From NCBI GenBank assembly GCA_947503895.1, contig CANNFT010000016.1:1-64000 (forward strand): a stretch of 64,000 nt of DNA. Reading direction: 5' to 3'. A program made the translations under genes and the position numbers. This stretch comes from an uncultured Saccharospirillaceae bacterium. GTDB taxonomy: Bacteria > Pseudomonadota > Gammaproteobacteria > Pseudomonadales > Oceanobacteraceae. Shown here one piece after another: positions 28,080 to 35,554 of this stretch. The number at the start of each line of letters is the position of its first letter. The first letter of the stretch is position 1. Below the pieces are notes generated by a model. It was not told the origin of the DNA. It saw only the letters and a program-made list of their open reading frames with translations, and ran no database searches.

Positions 28080-28547
28080 ATGAAAAAAAAATTGCAATAT
28101 ATAATAGCGGTTTTAACTGGCATTGCTGGGTACAGGATACTCAGCCCATCACCCGATCAAAAAGAGCTTTTTGGCAGTATAGGATACTACTTACTAATCG
28201 TTTCACCAACAGTGATGTCAGCATTTGCTGGCTATTCAATTAGTAAACTACTGATGGGAATGTCATCACTCACTCAACATGAAAAACAAACCTTGCGATG
28301 CACAGGAATCATTAGGGGTTTTGATTATTCAAGCATGCGCGTAAATGGCAAACCACGGTTTGACATTAGAATAGCCTACCATGGAAATACTAAGGTTTTT
28401 AAAAACCAAGAATCTCGGTCTCATTTGAAATTATCTGAGGGTGACAGAGTCGTTATATTTGCCAATCCTAAAGATATCAATGACGCTTTTCTTGATTTAG
28501 ATGCGAGCATTGAACTTAAAGAACATTCATTAGGCAGTAAACCTTAA
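28080..28547 (+). CDS. Array gene B, copy 1: small two-TM protein with DUF3592-like domain
   Basis: This 155-aa protein has two hydrophobic N-terminal segments (about residues 5-18 and 34-58) and a beta-rich C-terminal domain (TGIIRGFDYSSMRVNGKPRF, KVFKNQES, GDRVVIFANPKDINDAFLDL). Overall layout and strand pattern resemble gene A, so A and B look like distant paralogues. No catalytic motif is seen. No good Shine-Dalgarno precedes ATG 28080, but a short ORF stops 3 bases upstream and may couple translation. Function is unknown. Confidence 0.72.
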   Translation: MKKKLQYIIAVLTGIAGYRILSPSPDQKELFGSIGYYLLIVSPTVMSAFAGYSISKLLMGMSSLTQHEKQTLRCTGIIRGFDYSSMRVNGKPRFDIRIAYHGNTKVFKNQESRSHLKLSEGDRVVIFANPKDINDAFLDLDASIELKEHSLGSKP

Positions 28548-28570
28548 ACCCTTTATATTGAAAGATACTT

Positions 28571-28957
28571 ATGTTAATCACTGGTTTATCGTTATTTGTA
28601 TTTGGCCTAATATGCTTTATATGGATGATATTCGCCGATCTGGACTGGATATATTATCTTGCTTATATTGCCCCAATTACCATTAGCTGGTACCACGCTT
28701 ACACCTTGTTAATGCCGCTGATCCATGCAAAAAAATGCACAGAAGTCACCCAAGGTGTCATTCTGAGCATTAAAGCTAATGGCGCGACGCTAGGTGGGCC
28801 TCATCAACCGCTTTACAAGGCGTCTATTCAATACCTCGACACCGAAAAGGTGTTTAATAATCTACCCCCCTATTTCATTCACAACTTCCAACCTGGTGAC
28901 ACTATTGAGGTGAAGTACAACCCTAAAAAGCCTTCTATTGCTGTCGTTGAGGAATAA
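28571..28957 (+). CDS. Array gene A, copy 2
   Basis: This 128-aa protein is nearly identical to copy 1 from residue ~41 to the end, but residues 17-40 differ: here IWMIFADLDWIYYLAYIAPITIS in place of LALLFYDLQW. Copy 4 shares this variant, so copies 2 and 4 form one subtype and copies 1 and 3 another. It has two membrane segments plus a DUF3592-like domain. It starts 23 bp after gene B copy 1, with a GAAAGATA-type weak ribosome site. Confidence 0.75.
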   Translation: MLITGLSLFVFGLICFIWMIFADLDWIYYLAYIAPITISWYHAYTLLMPLIHAKKCTEVTQGVILSIKANGATLGGPHQPLYKASIQYLDTEKVFNNLPPYFIHNFQPGDTIEVKYNPKKPSIAVVEE

Positions 28958-29027
28958 ACATTTTTAGGAATCGCTTATATATAGTGGATTTACAAACACT
29001 TCAACTGATGTCGATTTGGAGATATTC

Positions 29028-29093
29028 ATGGAGGTAAAACCAGAAACACATAGCGGTCTATTAGTTGCCAATGAACCAGACGATCTGGGCTGA
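29028..29093 (+). CDS. Possible 21-aa micro-ORF in array spacer, copy 2
   Basis: This has the same sequence and frame as the copy at 27921, with the same GGAG site, exactly 1,107 bp downstream. The identity gives no independent evidence that it is translated. Confidence 0.28.
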   Translation: MEVKPETHSGLLVANEPDDLG

Positions 29094-29123
29094 AGTGAGC
29101 TCAATATAGAGCAGTCTAAAACG

Positions 29124-29183
29124 ATGATTAAAAAGGGCATAGTAATATTCGCACTGTCTGCTCAATTAAGTATGATCGGTTAA
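29124..29183 (+). CDS. Possible 19-aa ORF upstream of array gene B, copy 2
   Basis: This is identical in sequence to the frame at 28017 and also ends 3 bases before its gene B. Its value lies mainly in comparison with the diverged copy at 30232. Confidence 0.28.
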   Translation: MIKKGIVIFALSAQLSMIG

Positions 29184-29186
29184 ATA

Positions 29187-29654
29187 ATGAAAAAGAAATT
29201 GCAATATATAATAGCGGTTTTAACTGGCATTGCTGGGTACAGGATACTCAGCCCATCACCCGATCAAAAAGAGCTTTTTGGCAGTATCGGATACTACTTA
29301 CTAATCGTTTCACCAACAGTGGTGTCAGCATTTGCTGGCTATTCAATTAGTAAACTACTAATAGGAATTTCATCACTCACTCGACAAGAAAAACAAACTT
29401 TGCGATGCACCGGAACTATAAAAGACTTTAATTATTCTAGTATGCGCGTAAATGGCAAACCACGGTTTGACATTAGAATAGCCTATCATGGAAATACTAA
29501 GGTTTTTAAAAACCAAGAATCCCGGTCTCATTTGAAATTAACAGAGGGTGACAGAGTCGTTATATTTGCAAATCCGAAAGATATAAATGACGCTTTTCTT
29601 GATTTACATGCAAGCATTGAACTTAAAGAACATTCATTAGGCAGTAAGCCTTAA
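29187..29654 (+). CDS. Array gene B, copy 2
   Basis: This 155-aa protein is close to copy 1. Differences cluster around the end of the second membrane segment and the first strand (LLIGISSLTRQEK, TGTIKDFNYSS), and the C-terminal domain is almost unchanged. Same context: 23 bp before the next gene A. Function is unknown. Confidence 0.72.
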   Translation: MKKKLQYIIAVLTGIAGYRILSPSPDQKELFGSIGYYLLIVSPTVVSAFAGYSISKLLIGISSLTRQEKQTLRCTGTIKDFNYSSMRVNGKPRFDIRIAYHGNTKVFKNQESRSHLKLTEGDRVVIFANPKDINDAFLDLHASIELKEHSLGSKP

Positions 29655-29677
29655 ACCCTTTATATTGAAAGATACTT

Positions 29678-30064
29678 ATGTTAATCACTGGTTTATCGTT
29701 ATTCGTATTTGGGCTAATTTGTTTTTTAGCCCTTTTCTTTTTCCCAGCACCTTGGACTGCGAAGTTAGCACTCATACCGTCGGTAACATTGTGCTGGTAC
29801 CACGCTTACACGCTTTTAATGCCGATCATTCATGCAAAGAAGTGTACTGAGGTGACTGAGGGAACCATTCTGAGCATTAAAGCCAATGGCGCGACGCTAG
29901 GTGGGCCTCATCAACCGCTTTACAAGGCGTCTATTCAATACCTCGACACCGAAAAGGTGTTTAACAATCTATCCCCCTATTTCATTCACAACTACCAACC
30001 TGGTGACACTATTGAGGTGAAGTTTAACCCCAAAAAGCCTTCTATTGCTGTCGTTGAGGAATAA
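29678..30064 (+). CDS. Array gene A, copy 3
   Basis: This 128-aa protein has the LALFFFPAPWTAKLALIPSV loop region, related to copy 1 but again changed in the segment joining the two membrane helices. From residue ~41 onward it is almost identical to copy 1 (one Y-to-F change near the end). It lies in a run of same-strand genes 23 bp after gene B copy 2. Confidence 0.75.
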   Translation: MLITGLSLFVFGLICFLALFFFPAPWTAKLALIPSVTLCWYHAYTLLMPIIHAKKCTEVTEGTILSIKANGATLGGPHQPLYKASIQYLDTEKVFNNLSPYFIHNYQPGDTIEVKFNPKKPSIAVVEE

Positions 30065-30134
30065 ACATTTTTAGGAATCGCTTATATATAGTGGACTTAC
30101 AAACACTTCAACTGATGTCGATTTGGAGATATTC

Positions 30135-30200
30135 ATGGAGGTAAAACCAGAAACACATAGCGGTCTATTAGTTGCCAATGAACCAGACGATCTGGGCTGA
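30135..30200 (+). CDS. Possible 21-aa micro-ORF in array spacer, copy 3
   Basis: This has the same frame and start context as copies at 27921 and 29028. Conservation in the more diverged third unit up to its stop codon, followed by divergence soon after it, is slightly suggestive of function but based on one comparison. Confidence 0.3.
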   Translation: MEVKPETHSGLLVANEPDDLG

Positions 30201-30231
30201 AGTGAACTCAACATAGAGCATATCTAAAACA

Positions 30232-30291
30232 ATGAAAGATAAGGCATCATTATTATTTGCACTGTCTGCTCAAATAAACGTGATCGGTTAA
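30232..30291 (+). CDS. Possible 19-aa ORF upstream of array gene B, copy 3
   Basis: The diverged copy reads MKDKASLLFALSAQINVIG. The length, frame, FALSAQ core and IG ending are kept while the first residues change. It ends 3 bases before gene B copy 3. Confidence 0.32.
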   Translation: MKDKASLLFALSAQINVIG

Positions 30292-30294
30292 ATA

Positions 30295-30762
30295 ATGAAA
30301 CAACAATTGCAAATTGTAATTGCGATTCTAACTGGTATTGCTGGGTACAGGATATTTAGTCCATCGCCAGATCAAAAAGAATTTTTTGGCAGCGTCGGAT
30401 ACTATTTACTGACCGCTATGCCAATAGTGATGTCAACATTTGCTGGCTATTCAATTAGTAAACTACTGATGGGAATGTCATCACTCACTCGACATGAAAA
30501 ACAAACCTTGCGATGCACTGGAATCATTAAGGATTTTGATTATTCAAGCATGCGCGTAAATGGCAAACCACGGTTTGACATTAGAATAGCTTACCATGGA
30601 AATACCAAGGTTTTTAAAAACCAAGAACCCCGGTCTCATTTGAAGTTAACTGAGGGTGACAAAGTCGTTATATTTGCAAACCCGAAAGATATCAATGACG
30701 CTTTTCTTGATTTAGATGCGAGCATTGAACTTAAAGAACATTCATTAGGCAGTAAGCCTTAA
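30295..30762 (+). CDS. Array gene B, copy 3
   Basis: This 155-aa protein is the most diverged B copy, with changes mainly in the N-terminal membrane region (MKQQLQIVIAILTG, YYLLTAMPIVMSTFAG). The C-terminal domain is nearly the same as in the other copies. That pattern, variable membrane part and constant soluble domain, mirrors gene A. Function is unknown. Confidence 0.72.
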   Translation: MKQQLQIVIAILTGIAGYRIFSPSPDQKEFFGSVGYYLLTAMPIVMSTFAGYSISKLLMGMSSLTRHEKQTLRCTGIIKDFDYSSMRVNGKPRFDIRIAYHGNTKVFKNQEPRSHLKLTEGDKVVIFANPKDINDAFLDLDASIELKEHSLGSKP

Positions 30763-30785
30763 ACCCTTTATATTGAGAGGTATTC

Positions 30786-31172
30786 GTGTTAATTCCTGGC
30801 TTATCATTATTTGTATTTGGACTAATATGTTTTATATGGATGCTATTCGCCGATCTGGACTGGATTTTTTACCTTGCTTTTATCCCTCCCATTACCATTA
30901 GCTGGTATCATGCCTATACATTACTAATGCCACTGCTTCACACAAAACGATATTCGGAAGCCACTCAAGGCGTCATTCTGAGCATAAAGGCAAATGGGGC
31001 TTCACTGGGTGGCCCTCATCAGCCGCTTTATAAATCGGCCATTCGCTATTTGGACATAGAGAAAGAATTCAATAACCTATCACCTTATTTTATTCACAAT
31101 TATCAACCTGGTGATACCATTAACATTAAATATAACCCAAATAACCCTTTAATCGCTGTGGTAGAAGAATAG
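30786..31172 (+). CDS. Array gene A, copy 4 (terminal, most diverged)
   Basis: This 128-aa protein is the last member of the array and has no following gene B. It starts with GTG 30786 and carries the copy-2 type membrane region (IWMLFADLDWIFYLAF). Unlike the other copies its C-terminal domain has also diverged (YKSAIRYLDIEKEFNN, INIKYNPNNPLIAVVEE). It looks like the oldest copy, with the inner ones more recently amplified or homogenised. Confidence 0.75.
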   Translation: MLIPGLSLFVFGLICFIWMLFADLDWIFYLAFIPPITISWYHAYTLLMPLLHTKRYSEATQGVILSIKANGASLGGPHQPLYKSAIRYLDIEKEFNNLSPYFIHNYQPGDTINIKYNPNNPLIAVVEE

Positions 31173-31636
31173 CCACGATCTTATTTTTGCTCTAAGTGAT
31201 TTAACACCCCGCTGCCTTGCATTGAGAGCCGACAATCACCGCAACTTCCGTCTTTTATTGCGGTATTTAGGGATATTGCTATTTTTACCGTAACCATTCA
31301 GTACAAATCTCAATTACTTTTATATCAAGAAAAATAGCTATAAAATTAACGTATCAGTATCAATGGGAAATATAGCTGAATCGATCATCATTGTACGGCC
31401 TTTCAGACGACCGCCCACCTGACAGGTCGTAATTATATAAAGTCGTAGAGTGGCTGAGCAGCCGCGAGGCGTAGGGTGCTTACCCTGCAAGAAAAAGCCG
31501 AAAGCCGTTAAATCTATTATAACGCTATGGATATCAAAACAGCTGTGCTGAATAGTTACTTTTTACTAAGATGATAGGTTACACCACATTAAACCTGTCA
31601 CACCAAAAATATTAGGATGCATGTGTACTACATACA
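31173..31636. other. Intergenic region between T6SS array and acpS
   Basis: This is 464 bp between the convergent array end and acpS. It is AT-rich at both ends with a GC-richer patch around 31400-31510, which includes a short inverted repeat ACGACC/GGTCGT (31407-31412 and 31425-31430). I see no gene, no tRNA-like fold, no clear terminator and no attachment-site repeat. It marks the right border of the T6SS region. Confidence 0.5.
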
Positions 31637-32020
31637 TTAATTAATTACGCAAAAAGCCACGACGTAGTGTTGTTCATCACTAATAGAGATTAATATTTCT
31701 TTGCCATTTAATTCTGCTAGTCGCTCGTATGCTGCACCACTTACAGAAACAACAGGAGCGCCCGTAGGCAAATTAGAAATTTCAATTTGCTGCCAACCGA
31801 TACCTTTTGAAATGCCTGTACCTAAAGCTTTTGCAATAGCTTCTTTTGCTGAAAATCGTTTAGCGAGATAAGCATTCTTGACGTCTTGGTGGCTGATTTC
31901 ATCCCAGCGCACCATTTCATTTTCGGTCAAAATTCTTTCCGCAAACTTTCTGCCTTGACGCTTTGAGATTTTCGCAATGCGGGCGACCTCTAATATATCT
32001 GTACCAATTGCAATCGCCAT
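31637..32020 (-). CDS. acpS: Holo-[acyl-carrier-protein] synthase AcpS
   Basis: This 127-aa AcpS transfers 4'-phosphopantetheine from CoA to acyl carrier protein. Motifs are IGTDILEVARI at the start (metal-binding Asp) and RFSAKEAIAKALGTGI in the middle, both usual for the family. Length is normal. It is the last gene of the lepA-rnc-era-recO-pdxJ-acpS run, 92 bp after pdxJ. Confidence 0.96.
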   Translation of the reverse strand: MAIAIGTDILEVARIAKISKRQGRKFAERILTENEMVRWDEISHQDVKNAYLAKRFSAKEAIAKALGTGISKGIGWQQIEISNLPTGAPVVSVSGAAYERLAELNGKEILISISDEQHYVVAFCVIN

Positions 32021-32112
32021 ACTTCCAGCCTTAGTGTCTTAAAATACAGTTTCTCTGCTATTGCCACTTAACATCCTGTCATGTGGCTATTTCTATTTAT
32101 TATAAACTCAGT

Positions 32113-32850
32113 TTAATTCACTGCAGAAATTAGATCACGCATCTCTCGCACAGCATCTTTTAGACCAACAAAAACAGCACGCGCGATGATACTGTGGCCA
32201 ATATTCAGTTCATTAATATCAGGAATGGCGGCAATGGCTTCGGTGTTATGATAGTGCAATCCGTGACCCGCATTGACTACCAAACCTAATTTTGCCGCGA
32301 ACGCGACCGCGCGCTTAATTTTATCCAGTTCTAAGCGCTGCTCTTCTGGACTCTCGGCATCAGCATAATGGCCTGTATGGATTTCAATGGTCGGTGCGCC
32401 AACGCGTTTTGCTGCCTGTATTTGCTGTTCATCGGCATCAATAAATAATGAGACGTCTACCCCCACTGCCGCCATTCTAGAGCAGGCTTTCTGAATAGCT
32501 TGCTCATTACCTAATACATCCAGCCCGCCTTCTGTTGTCAGCTCTTCGCGCTTTTCAGGAACCAAACAAACATGTGTCGGCTTAACTTTTTCTGCTATCG
32601 ACAGCATTTCATCTGTTACAGCCATTTCGAGATTCATGCGCGTTGTTAATATGTCATTTAACATATAGACATCACGATCTTGGATATGACGACGGTCCTC
32701 ACGTAGATGGAGTGTAATCCCATCGGCACCCGCCTCTTCCGCTACCAGTGCTGCCTGAATGGGATCAGGATACCGCGTTCCTCTAGCCTGTCTGAGCGTC
32801 GCGACGTGATCTATATTGATTCCCAGTAATACTCGTTTTGTTGGCTTCAT
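32113..32850 (-). CDS. pdxJ: Pyridoxine 5'-phosphate synthase PdxJ
   Basis: This 245-aa enzyme condenses 1-deoxyxylulose 5-phosphate with aminoacetone 3-phosphate in vitamin B6 synthesis. The GINIDHVATLRQARGTRYPDP start region (shown here in part), HLREDRRHI and NAGHGLHYHN motifs are clear. Its start overlaps the recO stop by 4 bp. Confidence 0.97.
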   Translation of the reverse strand: MKPTKRVLLGINIDHVATLRQARGTRYPDPIQAALVAEEAGADGITLHLREDRRHIQDRDVYMLNDILTTRMNLEMAVTDEMLSIAEKVKPTHVCLVPEKREELTTEGGLDVLGNEQAIQKACSRMAAVGVDVSLFIDADEQQIQAAKRVGAPTIEIHTGHYADAESPEEQRLELDKIKRAVAFAAKLGLVVNAGHGLHYHNTEAIAAIPDINELNIGHSIIARAVFVGLKDAVREMRDLISAVN

Positions 32851-33563
32851 GATCCAATCTCTCTAAATTTTTTTAGTAATTCTCGCGCTTGCAATGGTTT
32901 AAAACCAATAATTGGTTTTAATGCCAAGCGCAATAATCTTTTCGACATATTAAGGGTGGAGGGGTGATCGAGACAACAGTTCGCGAGATGAATGAGATCT
33001 AACCCCAAGAAGCACATGTTGGGTTGTTTTTCAGCATACGCTTTGGATACGCGTGACATGCCTTGCTCTGGGAAGAAACCATAATGTGCATTCGGCTCAA
33101 TATCTAAACCTGTTTTAAAGTCCATCCCCCATTCGTAACTTTGCCCCATGTGTTCCAGCAATGTGAGCTCAAATAAACGCAACGTTAATTCAACGTTAGT
33201 ATTGAGTTTAAGGAGTACATTTTCATAAGCATCGAACAGTTGCTCGGCTTCAACGTCAGCCTCACTGCGCAATGCACGAATCAGTACTTCATTTACATAG
33301 AAACCACTAAATAACGCATCTCCGCGCAATATAATGGGAATATTCGAGGGCTCAAAGTATTCAAGCGTTTTCAGATCTGATTGACCGTGAAAGGAAATTT
33401 CGTAGGGCGTGAATGGCTGAAGGGTATGACCTTTGCTGATCTGCTTTTTGATGCCTCGGCCAATGCAGCGAATTAAGCCATATTCAGGCGTAAACAAATC
33501 TACCAATGCACTGCTTTCTCGATAGTTTCGTGAGTGCAGTACATAGGCAGGTTGTTTTTCCAT
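32847..33563 (-). CDS. recO: DNA repair protein RecO
   Basis: This 238-aa RecO acts with RecR in RecF-pathway recombination by loading RecA. Motifs are AYVLHSRNYRESSALVDLFT at the N-terminal OB fold and the usual helical C-terminal half. The zinc-finger cysteines found in many family members are not obvious, as is common in gammaproteobacteria. It lies between era and pdxJ, overlapping pdxJ by 4 bp. Confidence 0.94.
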   Translation of the reverse strand: MEKQPAYVLHSRNYRESSALVDLFTPEYGLIRCIGRGIKKQISKGHTLQPFTPYEISFHGQSDLKTLEYFEPSNIPIILRGDALFSGFYVNEVLIRALRSEADVEAEQLFDAYENVLLKLNTNVELTLRLFELTLLEHMGQSYEWGMDFKTGLDIEPNAHYGFFPEQGMSRVSKAYAEKQPNMCFLGLDLIHLANCCLDHPSTLNMSKRLLRLALKPIIGFKPLQARELLKKFREIGS

Positions 33564-33583
33564 CTAAACAGTGACCAATGCGA

Positions 33584-34483
33584 TTAATCGTCTAAATCGT
33601 TGTAACCCAAGCTCTTCAGAGCTCGCTCATCATCTGCCCAACCACTCTTCACTTTCACCCAAGTGTTCAACATCACCTTGGTGCCAAACATTTCTTCCAT
33701 GTCCAAGCGAGCAGCTGTGCCAATTTGCTTGATTCTTTCACCCTTATCACCGATGAGAATTTTCTTTTGACCATCCCGTTCGACAAGAATCAATGCATGT
33801 ATCGTGATTAACGATGCTGTTTGTTCAAACTTCTCTACTTCCACCGTCATGGCATAGGGTAATTCATCACCCAATTGACGCATGATTTTTTCTCTAACCA
33901 GCTCCGCAGCGAGAAAACGAGAGCTACGATCGGTAATCTGATCTTCGTCATACATATGAACATTTTCAGGCAAATAACCGGCGATGGCGGTTTCCAGTTC
34001 TTCTATGTTGGACCCAAGCTTCGCCGATGTCGGGAATATTTCTAGAAACTCCATTTTGCTGGATACTTCTTGTAAATATGGCAGCAGAGAATGCTTATCT
34101 TTTAAATGATCGACTTTATTCACAACCAGAATGGTAGGAATGCTAGCGGCTTTAAGTTTTTCCAGCACGTTTTCATCTTCAGGTGTCCACTTGGTACGGT
34201 CAATCAAAAACAATGCGAGATCGACGTCTTTGATGGCACTGGTGGCCACTTTATTAATGTATCTGTTTAACGCTTTTTGATTATGACCTTCATGTAATCC
34301 AGGTGTATCCACATACACTGCTTGAACATCGCCCTCTGTTTTCACACCCAGAATTTGATGGCGAGTGGTTTGCGGTTTACGTGAGGTGATACTCAACTTT
34401 TGACCCAAAATTTGATTCAATAAAGTCGATTTACCCACATTTGGACGTCCAACAATGGCGATAAACCCGCATTTCGTGCTCAT
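33584..34483 (-). CDS. era: GTPase Era
   Basis: This 299-aa essential GTPase binds 16S rRNA and acts in 30S maturation. G motifs are GRPNVGKST (G1), DTPGLHEG (G3) and NKVD (G4). A C-terminal KH domain includes KKILIGDKGERIKQIGTAAR. The start overlaps the rnc stop by 4 bp, as usual for coupled rnc-era. Confidence 0.97.
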   Translation of the reverse strand: MSTKCGFIAIVGRPNVGKSTLLNQILGQKLSITSRKPQTTRHQILGVKTEGDVQAVYVDTPGLHEGHNQKALNRYINKVATSAIKDVDLALFLIDRTKWTPEDENVLEKLKAASIPTILVVNKVDHLKDKHSLLPYLQEVSSKMEFLEIFPTSAKLGSNIEELETAIAGYLPENVHMYDEDQITDRSSRFLAAELVREKIMRQLGDELPYAMTVEVEKFEQTASLITIHALILVERDGQKKILIGDKGERIKQIGTAARLDMEEMFGTKVMLNTWVKVKSGWADDERALKSLGYNDLDD

Positions 34484-35160
34484 TGTTCAACTCCTAATGC
34501 TTTTAATGCTTTTTTGGCGGCAGATTGTTCTGCATGTCGACGGCTCGTACCCACGCCTACGGTTACTTCTGGCAATTCTTCAACCCAACAACTCACTTTA
34601 AATTTTTGATCGTGCGCTTGCCCAAATATTTCTTGAACTTCATATTTTGGGAGTCGCCCTTGATGCTTCTGAAGGTATTCTTGTAATCTGGTTTTAGGAT
34701 CTTTAATCACTGCATCCAAGTCTAATTCATGCAGTCTGTCACCGTACCAAGCCAGTATGCGTTCTTTCGTCGCTTCCATACCTCGATCAAGGTAAATGGC
34801 TCCAATTATTGCTTCTACAGCATCGGCTAAAATGGATTCTCTATTAAAACCACCGCTTTTTAATTCGCCCGACCCGAGCACTAAGAAATCGCCTAAATCA
34901 AAATCTCTTCCTAGCTCAGCGAGCGTAGTACCCCTCACCAGTCCGGCCCGTAAGCGACTAAGCTTACCTTCTTTTGCTTGCGGAAATTTTTCAAACAGCG
35001 CTTCTGCCACCACAAAGTTAACAATTGAGTCACCTAAAAACTCTAGGCGCTCGTTATTTTTGCCGCCTTTACTTCTATGGGTAAGCGCTAGTTCGATCAG
35101 ACTCTCGTCTTGAAAGGTGTAGCCAATCTTTTGGCTTAATTTTTGTAGTGGGTTATTCAC
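34480..35160 (-). CDS. rnc: Ribonuclease III
   Basis: This 226-aa RNase III cleaves double-stranded RNA in rRNA and mRNA processing. The catalytic signature NERLEFLGDSIVNFV is intact, followed by DAVEAIIGAIYLD. A C-terminal double-stranded RNA-binding domain ends HAEQSAAKKALKAL. It overlaps the DUF4845 gene by 8 bp upstream and era by 4 bp downstream. Confidence 0.97.
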   Translation of the reverse strand: MNNPLQKLSQKIGYTFQDESLIELALTHRSKGGKNNERLEFLGDSIVNFVVAEALFEKFPQAKEGKLSRLRAGLVRGTTLAELGRDFDLGDFLVLGSGELKSGGFNRESILADAVEAIIGAIYLDRGMEATKERILAWYGDRLHELDLDAVIKDPKTRLQEYLQKHQGRLPKYEVQEIFGQAHDQKFKVSCWVEELPEVTVGVGTSRRHAEQSAAKKALKALGVEQ

Positions 35161-35512
35161 TGAAATCTACATAGTGTGAAAATGAGGCTACCAATGACAT
35201 ATTGGCAGCGAGAGGGACGCGACGCTCGTATTCCATTTCGATTACAATCTCAGAGCCTTTTCCGCTGACAATGACGTGTTCATACAGTGAATCAATGCCA
35301 TTGATTCCAAACCGGCGAATAATCATGTCTTCTACGCGGCGTCTCGTGTATTCATTAGATTTTGACTCTTCTTTCAAGTTGGCGAAAACAGATTCTGCCG
35401 TCATATTGTCCGTATAAATTGGCAACACTTTTAAAAAGGTTACAAATCCTAGTAACGCTATGATGACCACAACGAGCATAGTCATTGCCGAAGCACCACG
35501 CTGTTTATTCAT
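35153..35512 (-). CDS. DUF4845 small membrane protein
   Basis: This 119-aa protein has one N-terminal membrane segment (MTMLVVVIIALLGFVTFLKV) and a pilin-like small soluble domain, matching the DUF4845 family normally found between lepB and rnc. It directly follows lepA here, with a 42-bp gap and no lepB between them. Function is unknown. Confidence 0.85.
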   Translation of the reverse strand: MNKQRGASAMTMLVVVIIALLGFVTFLKVLPIYTDNMTAESVFANLKEESKSNEYTRRRVEDMIIRRFGINGIDSLYEHVIVSGKGSEIVIEMEYERRVPLAANMSLVASFSHYVDFSE

Positions 35513-35554
35513 AACTCTTCTCCAACTTGATTGTTATTTTTTCAAGCCAATCAA

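Larger units (their letters stand above)
27464..28570 (+). repeat. Tandem 1.107-kb repeat, unit 1
   Basis: This is the first copy of a unit containing gene A (128 codons), a ~229-bp spacer with two tiny ORFs, and gene B (155 codons). The following unit starts exactly 1,107 bp later. Spacer sequences of units 1 and 2 are almost identical. Coordinates are set from the start codon of gene A, and the true duplication endpoints could differ slightly. Confidence 0.9.
28571..29677 (+). repeat. Tandem 1.107-kb repeat, unit 2
   Basis: This second copy of the A-spacer-B unit has exactly the same length as unit 1. The spacer and the 3' half of gene A are almost identical to unit 1, while the segment of gene A encoding residues ~17-40 differs strongly. 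That uneven divergence points to recombination or gene conversion between copies. Confidence 0.9.
29678..30785 (+). repeat. Tandem repeat, unit 3 (1,108 bp)
   Basis: This is the third A-spacer-B copy. It is one base longer than units 1 and 2, the extra base lying in the spacer and not in a gene. The second half of the spacer and the start of gene B are more diverged here than between units 1 and 2. Confidence 0.9.

Noticed and set aside
30201..30294. Frameshift caused by the extra base in repeat unit 3
   Set aside because: The extra base is in the spacer between genes. All A and B frames stay intact.
27464..31172. CRISPR array or insertion-sequence cluster
   Set aside because: The repeats are 1.1 kb and protein-coding, with no short direct repeats, no transposase and no terminal inverted repeats.
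31438..31520. tRNA or small structured RNA in the GC-richer patch
   Set aside because: No cloverleaf, TTCGA-type loop or CCA end could be built; only short stems.
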